Counted from the stretch's first letter, positions 1 to 9,076 are shown. The stretch is DNA of 64,000 nt from Terriglobia bacterium (GCA_020073215.1 JAIQFO010000008.1:87836-151835), one strand, 5' to 3'. Notes: generated by a model from the letters alone, not told the origin. Program-made: numbers and translations.

Positions 1-50
1 GCAGATTCTATCGGTTTGTTCGTATCCAGTCTTGTCTCGCGAATCGAAAA

Positions 51-95
51 GCGTAGCGGGGCTTCGCCCCGCCGGACAGCCGGGGGCGGCTGTCC
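51..95. repeat. REP-like double hairpin upstream of mfd
   Basis: Two adjacent hairpins are visible: a 7-bp stem at 56-72 (GCGGGGC/GCCCCGC) and an 8-bp stem at 74-95 (GGACAGCC/GGCTGTCC). The GGCTGTCC/GGACAGCC arms recur in the larger element at 57391-57489. The rest of 1-138 shows no gene. The hairpins could end transcription arriving from outside the window or be a mobile REP element. Confidence 0.6.
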
Positions 96-138
96 CTATG
101 TGGTTCACATTGCACCCTCTGCCCCCTTTCGCAGGCCT

Positions 139-155
139 TGGTAGAATCAAAAAGA
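139..155 (+). promoter_or_regulatory. Extended -10 promoter of mfd, likely leaderless
   Basis: TGGTAGAAT (139-147) matches an extended -10 box (TGn plus TAGAAT). Only eight bases separate it from the ATG at 156, so transcription would start at or within a base or two of the start codon. No Shine-Dalgarno sequence is seen. The same layout occurs before 56055. Confidence 0.45.
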
Positions 156-3100
156 ATGCTTTTGCCGTTTGTCCGCGAACTCTTCGCGGAGGTGGAACGA
201 TTACCTGCCTTCACGCGTGCCGCCTCCCATCTGCGGGAGGGCGCGGGACGGATGAGTGTCACTGGACTGTCCCCGGCAGCCAAGGCGCTGATCGTTGTTT
301 TGTTGCGGCGCACGGTCGAGCGTCCGTTCGTGCTGGTGGTGGCCGATAACCGCGCCGCCGAAGAGCTGCAACCGGTGTTGCGCGCGTTCTGCGAACTGAC
401 CGGGGCGGCGGATCCGGATTCAGTCGTGAGTTTGCCCGCCCGCGACGTGCTTCCCTTTCAGAATCTGTCGCCGCATCCCGAGATTCAGGAAGAACGCGCG
501 ACCGCGTTGTGGAAGATTGCCACGGGCCGGGCCGCGATTGTGATCTCACCGGTGACCGCCACCACCATTCTTCTGCGCTCTCCCGAGTACTATGCCGACC
601 TGGCGCGGGTTTTGCGTCGCGGCGAGACCTTCGACCTTGAAAAACTACTTGAGCATCTGAACACGGTCGGCTACAGCGCAACCGATGTGGTGGAAATGCC
701 GGGGCAGTATGCGGCTCGCGGCGGCATTCTGGATGTGTACTCGCCGGAGGCGGATCGGCCGGTGCGGGTCGAGTTTTTCGGGGACGAAGTCGAGTCCATA
801 CGCAAGTTCGACCCGGCCAGTCAGCGGTCTTCGAACCCAGTCGACGAAGCGTTACTTCTGCCGCTGACCGAGACGCCGGTCACGGAGGAATTGCTCGGTT
901 CCATCAACGCTCGGCTCTCAGGGAAACGCATTACGGGGTCGCCGGAGGTCGTCGAGCAAGCTGTGCGCGACTCGGGCGCTGGAATCTTTCCCGGCTGGGA
1001 GTTCTATGCTCCGGTTGCGGGAGCGGACCGTAGCATTTTCGGTCTGCTCCCGGAAGCGCGCGTGATTCTCGACGAGCCCGAAGCCCTGGCGCTGGAACTC
1101 GATAAAGTCTGGGCTCGCGTTGAAGAAGCGCACGAGCGCAGCGGAGTGGGCAACCTGGTTCGTCCCGCCGATCTTTATCTGACGCCGGAAAGCTGGCGTG
1201 AGAAAACGGCGGCGCTCCCGGGAGCCGACTTCGAATATCTGGCCGTGGCGCGCGAAGCCGCTGAGGCCCACGAGAAAAGAACAGAAGCCGCTTTTCTCTC
1301 GCAGCCGTCCCCCCGCTTCCACGGCGCGGTGCCGGCGATGATCGAGCAGGTGCAGAAGTTGGTTGGCGGCGGCACGCAGGTGGTCCTCGCTGTCCCCAAC
1401 ACGGGAGAAGTCGAGCGCCTCGCCGACATGTTCACCGAGTACAACGCTTCGTATCGGCTGGGAAGCCGCACCCGCGGCGGAGAAAGCTATGCCGACGAAA
1501 CTTCATATTTTGCCGGCGACGTTTTCACCACCACGCTGCTGAAGGCGTACCTTCCCGACGGTTTTATTTTGCCGGAAGCACATCTCGCGATGTTTGGGGC
1601 GCGCGATCTCTTCGACGAGTCGGACCTGGTGGCGGCGCGGCCGCAACGGCAGAAATCAAAAGTCTCGGCCTTCCTTTCCGACTTCCGCGATTTACAGGTC
1701 GGTGATTACGTGGTCCACGTGGAGCACGGCATCGGGCAGTATCAAGGGTTAAAAGAAATCATTCAGGGCGACGGTGCCTCGGAATTCATGCTGCTCGAGT
1801 ACGCCGAAGCCGCCCGCCTATATGTTCCGCTGACTCGGCTCGATCTGGTGCAGAAATATCGTTCGGCGGAGGGCGCGAAGCCCGCCCTAAATCACCTCGG
1901 CACCCAGGCGTGGGTGAAGACCAAAGCGCGCGTGCGCAAGGCGATGAAGGACATGACCGACGAACTGCTCAAACTCTATGCGCAACGCCAGTCCGCGCAG
2001 GGCCACATCTTTCCAGCCGACACCGAGTGGATGAAGGAGTTCGAAGATGCCTTCGAATACAACGAGACGGAAGACCAGGCACAAGCCATCGCCGACGTGA
2101 AGCGCGACATGGAGTCGCAACTCCCCATGGATCGTCTGCTCTGCGGCGATGTCGGTTACGGCAAAACCGAAGTGGCAATGCGCGCTGCCTTCAAGGCCCT
2201 GGGCGACAACAAGCAAGTCGCCGTGCTCGCGCCCACTACCGTGCTCGCCTTCCAGCACTACGAAACCTTCAAGCAACGATTCGCGCCGTTTCCGCTTACC
2301 GTCGAAATGATCAGCCGCTTCCGGACGCCGAAGCAGGTCAAAGAAATCTTGCAGAGAGTGGAAGCGGGCAAGGTCGACATCCTGATCGGTACGCATCGCC
2401 TGCTGTCAACAGATGTGAAGTTCGCCGATCTCGGCTTGTTGGTGGTGGACGAGGAACAGCGTTTTGGTGTCCGCCACAAAGAACGCATCAAGCAGATGCG
2501 CACGGAAGTCGACGTGCTCACCATGTCGGCGACGCCGATTCCGCGCACGCTGCATATGTCGCTGGTGGGTCTGCGCGACATGAGCGTGATCGAAACGCCT
2601 CCCAAAGATCGCATGGCCATTCAGACGGTGGTTGCGAACTGGGACGAAAAGCTCATTCAGTCGGCGATCGAACAGGAACTCGACCGCGGCGGCCAGGTTT
2701 ATTTCGTGCACAATCGCATCGAGACGATCTGGGAGATTGCCGCAAAGATTCAAGCCATGGCTCCGAATGCCCGCATTGCCGTAGGCCACGGGCAGATGGG
2801 CGAAGGGGAACTCGAAAAAGTGATGCTGAAATTCATGCATCACGAAGCCGACATCCTGGTCTCAACCACGATTATCGAGAACGGCCTCGATATCCCCCTC
2901 TGCAACACAATCCTCATCAATCGCGCCGACCGGCTGGGCTTGTCGGAGCTTTATCAGCTACGCGGACGCGTGGGCCGCTCGAACCGGCGCGCCTACGCCT
3001 ACCTGCTTCTGCCTGCGGAACTTGAGTTGACGCCCATAGCGCGCCGCCGCCTGGCCGCGCTCAAGGAATTTTCCGACTTGGGCGCCGGCTTCAAGATCGC

Positions 3101-3704
3101 TGCCCTTGATCTCGAATTGCGGGGCGCGGGAAATCTCCTCGGCGGCGAGCAGAGCGGCCACATCGAAGCGGTGGGATTCGAACTTTATACGCAGATGCTG
3201 GAGCGCGCCGTGCGTGAGATGAAGGGCGAGGCGGGCGCTGAGGTCACGGAAATCCAGCTCAATCTTGGCCTTAACATCCGCATTCCGTCCGACTACATAA
3301 AAGAGGAGAACCAGCGGTTGCGGATGTATAAGCGTGTGGCGGGCGTCGAGACCGAATCGCAACTGCACGACGTGCGCGCAGAGCTGATCGACCGCTACGG
3401 CGAGACGCCTCGCGCGGTTCGCAACCTGCTTGCGTACGCAGCCCTGAAGCTGCAGGCCATGCGGGTCGGCGCGAATGCCATTGAGCGCAAGCGCGAATTC
3501 ATGAGCATCAAGTTCAGCCCGAAGGCCTCGATCGACCCGGGGAAGCTGGCGCGGTTTGTGGCGTCGCAGCGGGGTACGCAGTTTACTCCGGACGGGACGC
3601 TGAAGTTCTCGATCAAGATCGACAGCGCCGAGGGAATATTGCAAACGCTTCGCGATTTGCTGGAAGAACTGGAAGCGCACGAAGACGCAGTGGGCCAAAC
3701 CTAA
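156..3704 (+). CDS. mfd: Transcription-repair coupling factor Mfd
   Basis: Mfd is a DNA translocase that removes RNA polymerase stalled at lesions and recruits UvrA for nucleotide excision repair. The protein (1182 residues from the ATG at 156) has the full architecture: a UvrB-like N-terminal region (about 1-400), the RNA-polymerase-interacting domain near residue 512 (GDYVVHVEHGIG), Walker A GDVGYGKTE (about 664-672), the DEEQ box (765-768), SATPIPRT, and motif VI GRVGR near 935, followed by the C-terminal TRCF domain. An upstream TTG at 138 is in frame, but the ATG at 156 gives the usual N-terminus and sits behind a clear -10 box. The gene is intact and stands alone, with galU 26 bp downstream behind its own promoter-like sequence. 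Confidence 0.97.
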   Translation: MLLPFVRELFAEVERLPAFTRAASHLREGAGRMSVTGLSPAAKALIVVLLRRTVERPFVLVVADNRAAEELQPVLRAFCELTGAADPDSVVSLPARDVLPFQNLSPHPEIQEERATALWKIATGRAAIVISPVTATTILLRSPEYYADLARVLRRGETFDLEKLLEHLNTVGYSATDVVEMPGQYAARGGILDVYSPEADRPVRVEFFGDEVESIRKFDPASQRSSNPVDEALLLPLTETPVTEELLGSINARLSGKRITGSPEVVEQAVRDSGAGIFPGWEFYAPVAGADRSIFGLLPEARVILDEPEALALELDKVWARVEEAHERSGVGNLVRPADLYLTPESWREKTAALPGADFEYLAVAREAAEAHEKRTEAAFLSQPSPRFHGAVPAMIEQVQKLVGGGTQVVLAVPNTGEVERLADMFTEYNASYRLGSRTRGGESYADETSYFAGDVFTTTLLKAYLPDGFILPEAHLAMFGARDLFDESDLVAARPQRQKSKVSAFLSDFRDLQVGDYVVHVEHGIGQYQGLKEIIQGDGASEFMLLEYAEAARLYVPLTRLDLVQKYRSAEGAKPALNHLGTQAWVKTKARVRKAMKDMTDELLKLYAQRQSAQGHIFPADTEWMKEFEDAFEYNETEDQAQAIADVKRDMESQLPMDRLLCGDVGYGKTEVAMRAAFKALGDNKQVAVLAPTTVLAFQHYETFKQRFAPFPLTVEMISRFRTPKQVKEILQRVEAGKVDILIGTHRLLSTDVKFADLGLLVVDEEQRFGVRHKERIKQMRTEVDVLTMSATPIPRTLHMSLVGLRDMSVIETPPKDRMAIQTVVANWDEKLIQSAIEQELDRGGQVYFVHNRIETIWEIAAKIQAMAPNARIAVGHGQMGEGELEKVMLKFMHHEADILVSTTIIENGLDIPLCNTILINRADRLGLSELYQLRGRVGRSNRRAYAYLLLPAELELTPIARRRLAALKEFSDLGAGFKIAALDLELRGAGNLLGGEQSGHIEAVGFELYTQMLERAVREMKGEAGAEVTEIQLNLGLNIRIPSDYIKEENQRLRMYKRVAGVETESQLHDVRAELIDRYGETPRAVRNLLAYAALKLQAMRVGANAIERKREFMSIKFSPKASIDPGKLARFVASQRGTQFTPDGTLKFSIKIDSAEGILQTLRDLLEELEAHEDAVGQT

Positions 3705-3715
3705 AGCCTAGCAGT

Positions 3716-3730
3716 TACAATTGTTCCGCA
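3716..3730 (+). promoter_or_regulatory. -10 box immediately upstream of galU
   Basis: TACAAT at 3716-3721 is followed by nine bases and the galU ATG. A nearly identical sequence, TACAATTGCTCCGCA, precedes the FAD oxidase gene at 17240. The spacing suggests a leaderless or almost leaderless transcript; no -35 box is obvious. Confidence 0.35.
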
Positions 3731-4651
3731 ATGAAGCCGACGCACGAACGACGAACGAACGACGACCGCCGCAAGAACCGGATCGTCCGCAAAGCCATTT
3801 TCCCCGCCGCCGGATTGGGCACCCGCTTCCTCCCAGCCACCAAAGCCCAGCCGAAAGAGATGTTGCCGCTGGTCGATAAGCCGATCATTCAATATGGCGT
3901 GGAAGAGGCGCTGGCAGCCGGATGCGACCAGATCATCATCATCACCGGACGCGGCAAGAGCGCGATTGAAGATCATTTCGACGTCAGCTACGAACTGGAG
4001 AAGATGCTCGAAGAAAAAGGCAAGCACGATCTACTGAAGATCGTGCGCCAGATTTCGGACATGATCCACGTGGCCTACGTGCGTCAGAAAGAAGCGCTGG
4101 GTCTGGGACACGCCGTGCTCACCGCGCGCGAACTCGTCGGCGACGAACCGTTTGCCACCCTGCTCGCCGACGATGTCATCGATGCCGAAGTACCCGTGCT
4201 CAAGCAGTTGATGAACGTGTACGACGAGAAACAGTGTTCCGTGATCGCGACGCAGGTGGTCAAGGGGCCCGCGATTTCTTCTTACGGCGTAATCAAAGCG
4301 AAACCAGTTGCGGGCTCCGGGGGCAGGCTCTACGAGGTTCTCGATCTGGTGGAGAAGCCGAAGCTGGCCGATGCGCCTTCGAATCTGGCCGTGATCGGAC
4401 GCTACATTCTGACGCCGACGGTGTTCGAGACCCTTTCCGATATCAAGCCGGGCGCGGGCGGCGAGTTGCAGCTTACGGACGGGCTGCGCGGGTTGCTGCA
4501 ACGCGAAAAGGTGTACGCCTGCGTTTACGAGGGCCGTCGCCACGACGCGGGCGACAAACTCGGCTTCCTCAAAGCGACGGTTGAGTTTGCGCTGAAGCGC
4601 AAAGATCTAGGCGGGGAGTTCCGGGATTATTTGAAAAGCTTGAAGCTGTGA
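3731..4651 (+). CDS. galU: UTP--glucose-1-phosphate uridylyltransferase GalU
   Basis: GalU makes UDP-glucose from UTP and glucose-1-phosphate for cell-envelope and capsule sugars; it is cytosolic. The nucleotide-binding signature GLGTRFLPATKAQPKEM begins about residue 28, and LLADDV near residue 145 is the expected metal/nucleotide Asp region. Length (306 residues) is slightly above the usual 290-300. The excess is a basic N-terminus (residues 1-20, rich in Arg, Asn, Thr and Asp) encoded by ACGAACG-type 7-bp repeats at about 3739-3772. No other start codon exists between it and the conserved core, so the repeat appears to be translated. The gene is monocistronic and faces purE. Confidence 0.95.
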   Translation: MKPTHERRTNDDRRKNRIVRKAIFPAAGLGTRFLPATKAQPKEMLPLVDKPIIQYGVEEALAAGCDQIIIITGRGKSAIEDHFDVSYELEKMLEEKGKHDLLKIVRQISDMIHVAYVRQKEALGLGHAVLTARELVGDEPFATLLADDVIDAEVPVLKQLMNVYDEKQCSVIATQVVKGPAISSYGVIKAKPVAGSGGRLYEVLDLVEKPKLADAPSNLAVIGRYILTPTVFETLSDIKPGAGGELQLTDGLRGLLQREKVYACVYEGRRHDAGDKLGFLKATVEFALKRKDLGGEFRDYLKSLKL

Positions 4652-4692
4652 GCGACGTTCGCACTCACATGTCTTCGTCCACTCGGCTCCGC

Positions 4693-5199
4693 TTACTCTT
4701 TCATCTTCGCGTTCATTGTTTTTGATTTCTCTTCCACGCCGCGCGCGAGTTTCTCTTTGTGCGCTGCCAGTTTCTTCGCGATCGCAGCATCCGCGAGCCC
4801 CAGGATCTGTGCTACCAGGATTCCAGCATTGGTCGCGCCGGGCTTGCCGATGGCAACGGTTGCCACCGGAATGCCCGCGGGCATCTGCACGGTCGCCAGC
4901 AGGGAATCCATACCCTGCAGGGAAGTTGAGGGGATGGGGACGCCGATGACCGGCAGGGTGGTGTGGGCTGCGATGACGCCCGCCAAGTGCGCCGCTCCGC
5001 CCGCGCCCGCGATGATCACGCGAATGCCTCGTCCGGCGGCCTTTCTCGCGTAGTCGGCGGTGCGATCGGGAGAACGATGGGCCGACGTTACATCCATCTC
5101 ATAGGGAATCCCGAATTCCTCGAGAGCTTTCCCGGCTTCGCGCATGATCTCCAAATCGGAGTCACTGCCCATTACGATCGAAACGAGTGGCTTGGCCAT
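4693..5199 (-). CDS. purE: N5-carboxyaminoimidazole ribonucleotide mutase PurE
   Basis: PurE converts N5-CAIR to CAIR in de novo purine synthesis. The 168-residue protein has the class I signatures: GSDSD at 11-15 (phosphate binding), SAHRSP at 39-44 with the catalytic His41, GAGGAAHL near 64-71, and GKPGATNAG near 138. Length is standard. It lies on the same strand as purD, with a 195-bp gap carrying a perfect 32-bp inverted repeat. No purK is adjacent, although the mutase needs N5-CAIR from PurK, so purK should be elsewhere in the genome. Confidence 0.96.
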   Translation of the reverse strand: MAKPLVSIVMGSDSDLEIMREAGKALEEFGIPYEMDVTSAHRSPDRTADYARKAAGRGIRVIIAGAGGAAHLAGVIAAHTTLPVIGVPIPSTSLQGMDSLLATVQMPAGIPVATVAIGKPGATNAGILVAQILGLADAAIAKKLAAHKEKLARGVEEKSKTMNAKMKE

Positions 5200-5241
5200 G
5201 ATTGTCGTGCATCCATCTTCTGCGAGGTCGTGAATCTAGCT

Positions 5242-5320
5242 TGTCATCCTGAGCGAAGCGAAGGACCTGCTTTTCGCGGCGTCAGTACAAAGCAGGTCCT
5301 TCGCTTCGCTCAGGATGACA
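5242..5320. repeat. Perfect 32-bp inverted repeat between purD and purE
   Basis: The arms at 5242-5273 and 5289-5320 are exact reverse complements (32 of 32) with a 15-base loop. The core contains TCCTGAGCGAAGCGAAGGA. It sits between two codirectional purine genes and could act as an attenuator or terminator for purD, but it has no U-run and looks like a dispersed mobile palindrome. Confidence 0.9.
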
Positions 5321-5394
5321 AATTCATACTCAAGACGACAATTCAAATCCAATGACGGTGCAAATTCAGTGCCGTGAATTCTTGAGGCGCGACG

Positions 5395-6669
5395 CTAATT
5401 CTTCCTCAGCGCTCTCGCCGCAATATCCTTGCGATAGTGCGCGCCCTCGAAGCCGATCTTCGCGCACGCTTCATAGGCGCGCTGCACGGCCGTTTCCAGT
5501 TCCGCGGCCCGTGCCGTCACCCCGAGCACGCGTCCGCCGGAAGTATAGAAACCTCCCTCACGCTTCGACGTGCCGGCATGGAAGACTTTTACGCCCTTCA
5601 GTTTCGCCGCATCTTCCAGGCCAGTGATCTTCTTGCCCGACTGGTAGGTCCCCGGATAGCCGCCCGAAGCCATGGCCACGCAGACCGCCGCGTCGTTCGA
5701 CCATTTGAAATCGCCGTCGCTGGTGCGCCCGTCGATCGACGCCTCCATCGCTTCGACCAGGTCGCTTTCGAGGCGCATCAAAATCGGCTGCGTCTCCGGA
5801 TCGCCGAAGCGGCAGTTGAATTCGAGCACCATCGGTCCGCGCGCGGTCATCATCAGGCCGCAATAGAGGACGCCCTTGTACTCGGCGCCTTCGTCCTTCA
5901 TACCCGCGACGACGGGCCGCACGATGTGGGCGAGCAGCCAGTCGCGCATCTTCTCATCCACAATCGCCGGTGTCGTGTAGGCGCCCATGCCGCCAGTGTT
6001 AGGGCCGGTGTCGCCGTCGCCCACGCGCTTGTGATCCTGCGCAGCGACCAGCGGCGCCACCCGCTCGCCGTCGCTCACCACCAGAAACGAGAGTTCGTCG
6101 CCTTCGAGGCATTCTTCCAGCACCACCCGCGATCCCGCCTCGCCCAGCATCCTGCCGCTCAGCATTTCATTAGCGACGGTCGAGGCCTCGTCCTTGCTCT
6201 TGGCGATGACCACGCCCTTGCCGGCCGCCAGTCCGTCGGCCTTCACCACGATCGGCGTGTGGAAGTGCGGCAGCGCATCGCGCACCTGTTGCGAAGTATC
6301 GCAGATCGCATAATGCGCCGTGGGAATGTGGTGGCGTTGCAGAAATTCTTTGGCAAAGCTCTTGCTGCTTTCAAGCTGCGCGGCGGCCCGGGTGGGGCCG
6401 AAAGTGCGCCAGCCTCGCCGCGTGAACTCATCCACCACGCCGAGCATCAGCGGCAGTTCCGGACCCACGATGGTGAGGTCGGGCTGGATCTGGTTCGCGA
6501 GCGCGATCATGGAGTCGAGGCTTTTGACGTCCGCGGCAACGCATTCCGCCTCGTCCGCGATGCCGCCGTTCCCCGGCGCGCAGTAGATTTTTGTGACCCG
6601 CGGCGATTGCCGGAGCTTCCATACCAGGGCATGCTCGCGTCCGCCGCTGCCGATGACCAGGATCTTCAT
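5395..6669 (-). CDS. purD: Phosphoribosylamine--glycine ligase PurD
   Basis: PurD joins 5-phosphoribosylamine and glycine using ATP, the second step of purine synthesis. From the ATG at 6669 the protein is 424 residues and starts with the canonical KILVIGSGGREHAL. ATP-grasp features include VKADGLAAGKGVVIA (about 145-160) and FNCRFGDPETQ in the metal/ATP site. A TTG five codons upstream is in frame, but ATG gives the family-typical N-terminus. It is probably cotranscribed with, or close upstream of, purE. Confidence 0.96.
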   Translation of the reverse strand: MKILVIGSGGREHALVWKLRQSPRVTKIYCAPGNGGIADEAECVAADVKSLDSMIALANQIQPDLTIVGPELPLMLGVVDEFTRRGWRTFGPTRAAAQLESSKSFAKEFLQRHHIPTAHYAICDTSQQVRDALPHFHTPIVVKADGLAAGKGVVIAKSKDEASTVANEMLSGRMLGEAGSRVVLEECLEGDELSFLVVSDGERVAPLVAAQDHKRVGDGDTGPNTGGMGAYTTPAIVDEKMRDWLLAHIVRPVVAGMKDEGAEYKGVLYCGLMMTARGPMVLEFNCRFGDPETQPILMRLESDLVEAMEASIDGRTSDGDFKWSNDAAVCVAMASGGYPGTYQSGKKITGLEDAAKLKGVKVFHAGTSKREGGFYTSGGRVLGVTARAAELETAVQRAYEACAKIGFEGAHYRKDIAARALRKN

Positions 6670-6720
6670 AACCGAGACATTCAAGGGTAGGGGCGGAAGC
6701 AGACGATGTCAAACGGGAAC

Positions 6721-6822
6721 AGATTGCAGAGGTCAGATTGCAGAGGTTCACTCCCTCGCCGTTTCAGGTTTCACCTCTGCAATCTAACCTATGACCTCTG
6801 ACCTTCCGGCCCTGCAATCTTT
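6721..6822. repeat. Degenerate 7-bp tandem repeats in inverted arrangement
   Basis: The left arm reads as heptamers GATTGCA-GAGGTCA-GATTGCA-GAGGTTC. The right arm reads as complementary heptamers such as CACCTCT-GCAATCT, GACCTCT-GACCTTC and GCAATCT. Together they can fold into a long imperfect hairpin just upstream of the mntR promoter. Similar arrays occur at 20257, 20751, 35606 and 51493. Confidence 0.7.
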
Positions 6823-6825
6823 CGG

Positions 6826-6861
6826 TTAACTATGCTTAATCCCGCCGTATAATCTGGTCAC
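6826..6861 (+). promoter_or_regulatory. mntR promoter with candidate MntR operator
   Basis: TATAAT at 6848-6853 is a perfect -10 box; eight bases later comes the GTG start, so the mRNA should be leaderless. TTAACT (6826-6831) lies 16 bp upstream of it as a possible -35. The motif TTAACTA-N3-TTAA (6826-6839) is repeated in the mntH promoter at 7538-7551, which suggests a common operator, probably for MntR itself. Confidence 0.5.
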
Positions 6862-7530
6862 GTGATTACAGTTTCCAAAGAAGACTACCTCAAAGCGATT
6901 CTCGAAGCCGAGAGCGAAGGGGAGACGGTCATTTCGGCGACGCTCGCACACTGGCTCCAAGTCTCACCTCCGGCGATCACCATGGCCGTGCGCCGCCTGA
7001 AGAAAGACGGCCTGGTGCGCGTGCATGCCGGTGGACGCATTCGCCTGACCGCCGCCGGACGAAAGATTGCCCGCAAGCTGTCCGTTCGCCATCACCTGAT
7101 CGAGCGCATGCTGGCCGAACTTTTTGGGATGGAATGGTACAAAGTGCACGACGAAGCGGAACGTCTGGAGCACGCCGTCTCGCCCGATTTCGAAGCCAGG
7201 TTGCTCGCCAAGCTCGGGCGTGGAGTCGCGTGCCCGCATGGCAACCTGACCGAAGTCGAGAGTCCCGCGAGCCGTCGGCGACGCGGCCTGCTGCTGCTCT
7301 CCGAGGCTGAAGTCGGGAAGAACTACATCGTAAACGGGATCTATGAGCGTGATCGGCGCCTGCTGGAATTTCTGGAAGCCCAGGGCATTCGGCCCAGGGC
7401 AAAGCTCAGCTTGCTCCAGAGCAACTACGACAAGACGCTTTCGATTCGGACAAACGCCCGCACTGTGGTTCTGGGCCGGCCCGCTGCAGACAGAGTGTGG
7501 GTCTCTCCACTGCGATACCGCTCCTCATGA
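6862..7530 (+). CDS. mntR: DtxR/MntR-family metal-responsive regulator
   Basis: This cytosolic repressor senses divalent metal, most likely Mn(II), and controls metal uptake. Residues 1-65 form the winged helix-turn-helix, 66-130 the dimerisation/metal domain, and about 150-220 an SH3/FeoA-like C-terminal domain. Metal ligands can be read by family comparison: Asp8, His77, Glu100, Glu103 and His104. A Glu at position 100, where DtxR/IdeR have Cys, and an Asp at 8, where they have Met, favour manganese over iron. The CPHGN motif (124-128) is also conserved in DtxR relatives. The gene starts with GTG directly after a -10 box and lies 72 bp upstream of mntH. Confidence 0.85.
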   Translation: MITVSKEDYLKAILEAESEGETVISATLAHWLQVSPPAITMAVRRLKKDGLVRVHAGGRIRLTAAGRKIARKLSVRHHLIERMLAELFGMEWYKVHDEAERLEHAVSPDFEARLLAKLGRGVACPHGNLTEVESPASRRRRGLLLLSEAEVGKNYIVNGIYERDRRLLEFLEAQGIRPRAKLSLLQSNYDKTLSIRTNARTVVLGRPAADRVWVSPLRYRSS

Positions 7531-7537
7531 TTTACTA

Positions 7538-7567
7538 TTAACTACAATTAACACCCTGGGGTATACT
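7538..7567 (+). promoter_or_regulatory. mntH promoter with shared TTAACTA-N3-TTAA motif
   Basis: TTAACT (7538-7543) and TATACT (7562-7567), 18 bp apart, resemble -35 and -10 boxes. The same TTAACTA-N3-TTAA word found before mntR overlaps the -35 region here, as expected for an operator at which a repressor blocks polymerase. Confidence 0.45.
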
Positions 7568-7602
7568 CTGGTTGACCCAAGGTTCTCTCGGAAGTACGGA
7601 AG

Positions 7603-9039
7603 ATGAGAAAGGCAGAAGGACCAAAGGACGCGAATGTACCGGACTGTTCCGGCTCGCCATCGTCGGGTGCTCCGAGCACCGGCCACGTGTCCTTGGAAGG
7701 CGTGCACAGTTCCATCGCGGTGCCGCATCATCAGGCCGGCTTCTGGGAACAGTGGCGGGCTTTCGTGGGTCCCGCGATTCTGGTCAGCGTCGGCTACATG
7801 GATCCGGGCAACTGGGGGACGGACCTGCAAGGCGGCGCTCAATACAAGTACGGGCTCTTGTGGGTGGTCGGACTCGCCAGCCTGATGGCGATTTTCATGC
7901 AAGTCATTTCCGCCCGGCTCGGGGTTGTGACCGGAAAGGACCTCGCGCAATGCTGCCGCGATTGGTATCCCCAGTGGACCCGTTGGCCCAACTGGCTGAT
8001 GAGCGAATCGGCCATCGGTGCCTGTGACTTGGCGGAGGTTCTCGGCAGTGCCGTGGCCCTGAACCTGCTCTTCCATATACCGCTGTTATGGGCGGTCATC
8101 ATCACTGGTTTAGACGTTCTGCTGCTGCTGGCCTTGCAACGGTTCGGAATGCGCACGATCGAGGCTGTGGTGCTGTTGTTGATCGTGACCATCGCCGTGT
8201 GCTACTTTATCGAGATTTTCGTTCTCCCGCAGACCCAGCCCAGTTTCATGGAAATGGGCCGGGCATTGGTTTCGCCGCACTTTCGACAAGCCGGAATCCT
8301 TTACCTCGCCATCGGCATCATCGGCGCGACCGTGATGCCCCACAACCTGTATCTGCATTCGGCGCTGGTGCAGAGCCGCAAGCTGCAGAAGGACGAGCCT
8401 TCGATCCGAAGCGCCATCCGCTTCAACACGGTCGACTCCATCGTGGCTCTGGCCATCGCCTTCTTCGTCAACGCGGCGATTCTAGTGCTTGCGGCGATGG
8501 TCTTTTTCGGGAAGCAGAGCGTGACGGCCTCGGGCGGCCACGTGATCACCTTCAGTTCCGATAGCGATTGGATCCGGATCGCTTATTTGACGCTGGCGCC
8601 GTTGCTGGGGACGACTGCTGCAAGCACGCTGTTTGCCGTGGCATTGCTGGCCAGTGGCCAAAGCAGCACCATCACGGGCACGCTCGCCGGGCAGGTGGTG
8701 ATGGAAGGCTTCATGCATTGGCGGATCAAGCCGTGGCTGCGGCGTCTCATTACCCGCGCGCTCGCCATCCTGCCGGCGGTTTTCATCATCGGCTTGCGCG
8801 GCGACAGCAGCGTGACCGATCTGCTTACGCTTAGTCAAGTGGTGCTGGCGCTGCAACTTCCCTTCGCCATGTTCCCGCTGCTGCAATTCACCAGTTCGCG
8901 CAAGCGCATGGGGAATTGGAAGAACGGTTGGTTCCTGCTGATCGCGGGTTGGGGCAGTGCTATGCTGATCACCGCGATGGATATCTATGGCCTGCCGGAC
9001 TCGCTCAAGGTTGCGTGGCAGGTCATCACCGGCGGATGA
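7603..9039 (+). CDS. mntH: Nramp-family Mn2+/H+ symporter MntH
   Basis: This inner-membrane Nramp transporter imports manganese with protons. It has the two family-defining metal-site motifs: DPGNW at residues 67-71 (first helix) and MPHNLYLH at 245-252 (sixth helix). The 478-residue protein has about 11 membrane segments after a roughly 45-residue hydrophilic, Ser/Gly/His-containing N-terminus, longer than in E. coli MntH. Metal specificity for Mn rather than Fe is supported by the adjacent MntR-type regulator. The usp gene follows 37 bp downstream, suggesting one transcript. Confidence 0.93.
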   Translation: MRKAEGPKDANVPDCSGSPSSGAPSTGHVSLEGVHSSIAVPHHQAGFWEQWRAFVGPAILVSVGYMDPGNWGTDLQGGAQYKYGLLWVVGLASLMAIFMQVISARLGVVTGKDLAQCCRDWYPQWTRWPNWLMSESAIGACDLAEVLGSAVALNLLFHIPLLWAVIITGLDVLLLLALQRFGMRTIEAVVLLLIVTIAVCYFIEIFVLPQTQPSFMEMGRALVSPHFRQAGILYLAIGIIGATVMPHNLYLHSALVQSRKLQKDEPSIRSAIRFNTVDSIVALAIAFFVNAAILVLAAMVFFGKQSVTASGGHVITFSSDSDWIRIAYLTLAPLLGTTAASTLFAVALLASGQSSTITGTLAGQVVMEGFMHWRIKPWLRRLITRALAILPAVFIIGLRGDSSVTDLLTLSQVVLALQLPFAMFPLLQFTSSRKRMGNWKNGWFLLIAGWGSAMLITAMDIYGLPDSLKVAWQVITGG

Positions 9040-9076
9040 CGTCGGAACGGCAACCGACGATAGAAACGGAAACGAC

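Noticed and set aside
5437..6690. A 417-codon plus-strand frame antisense to purD
   Set aside because: The Arg/His-rich composition and complete overlap with purD mark it as a shadow frame.
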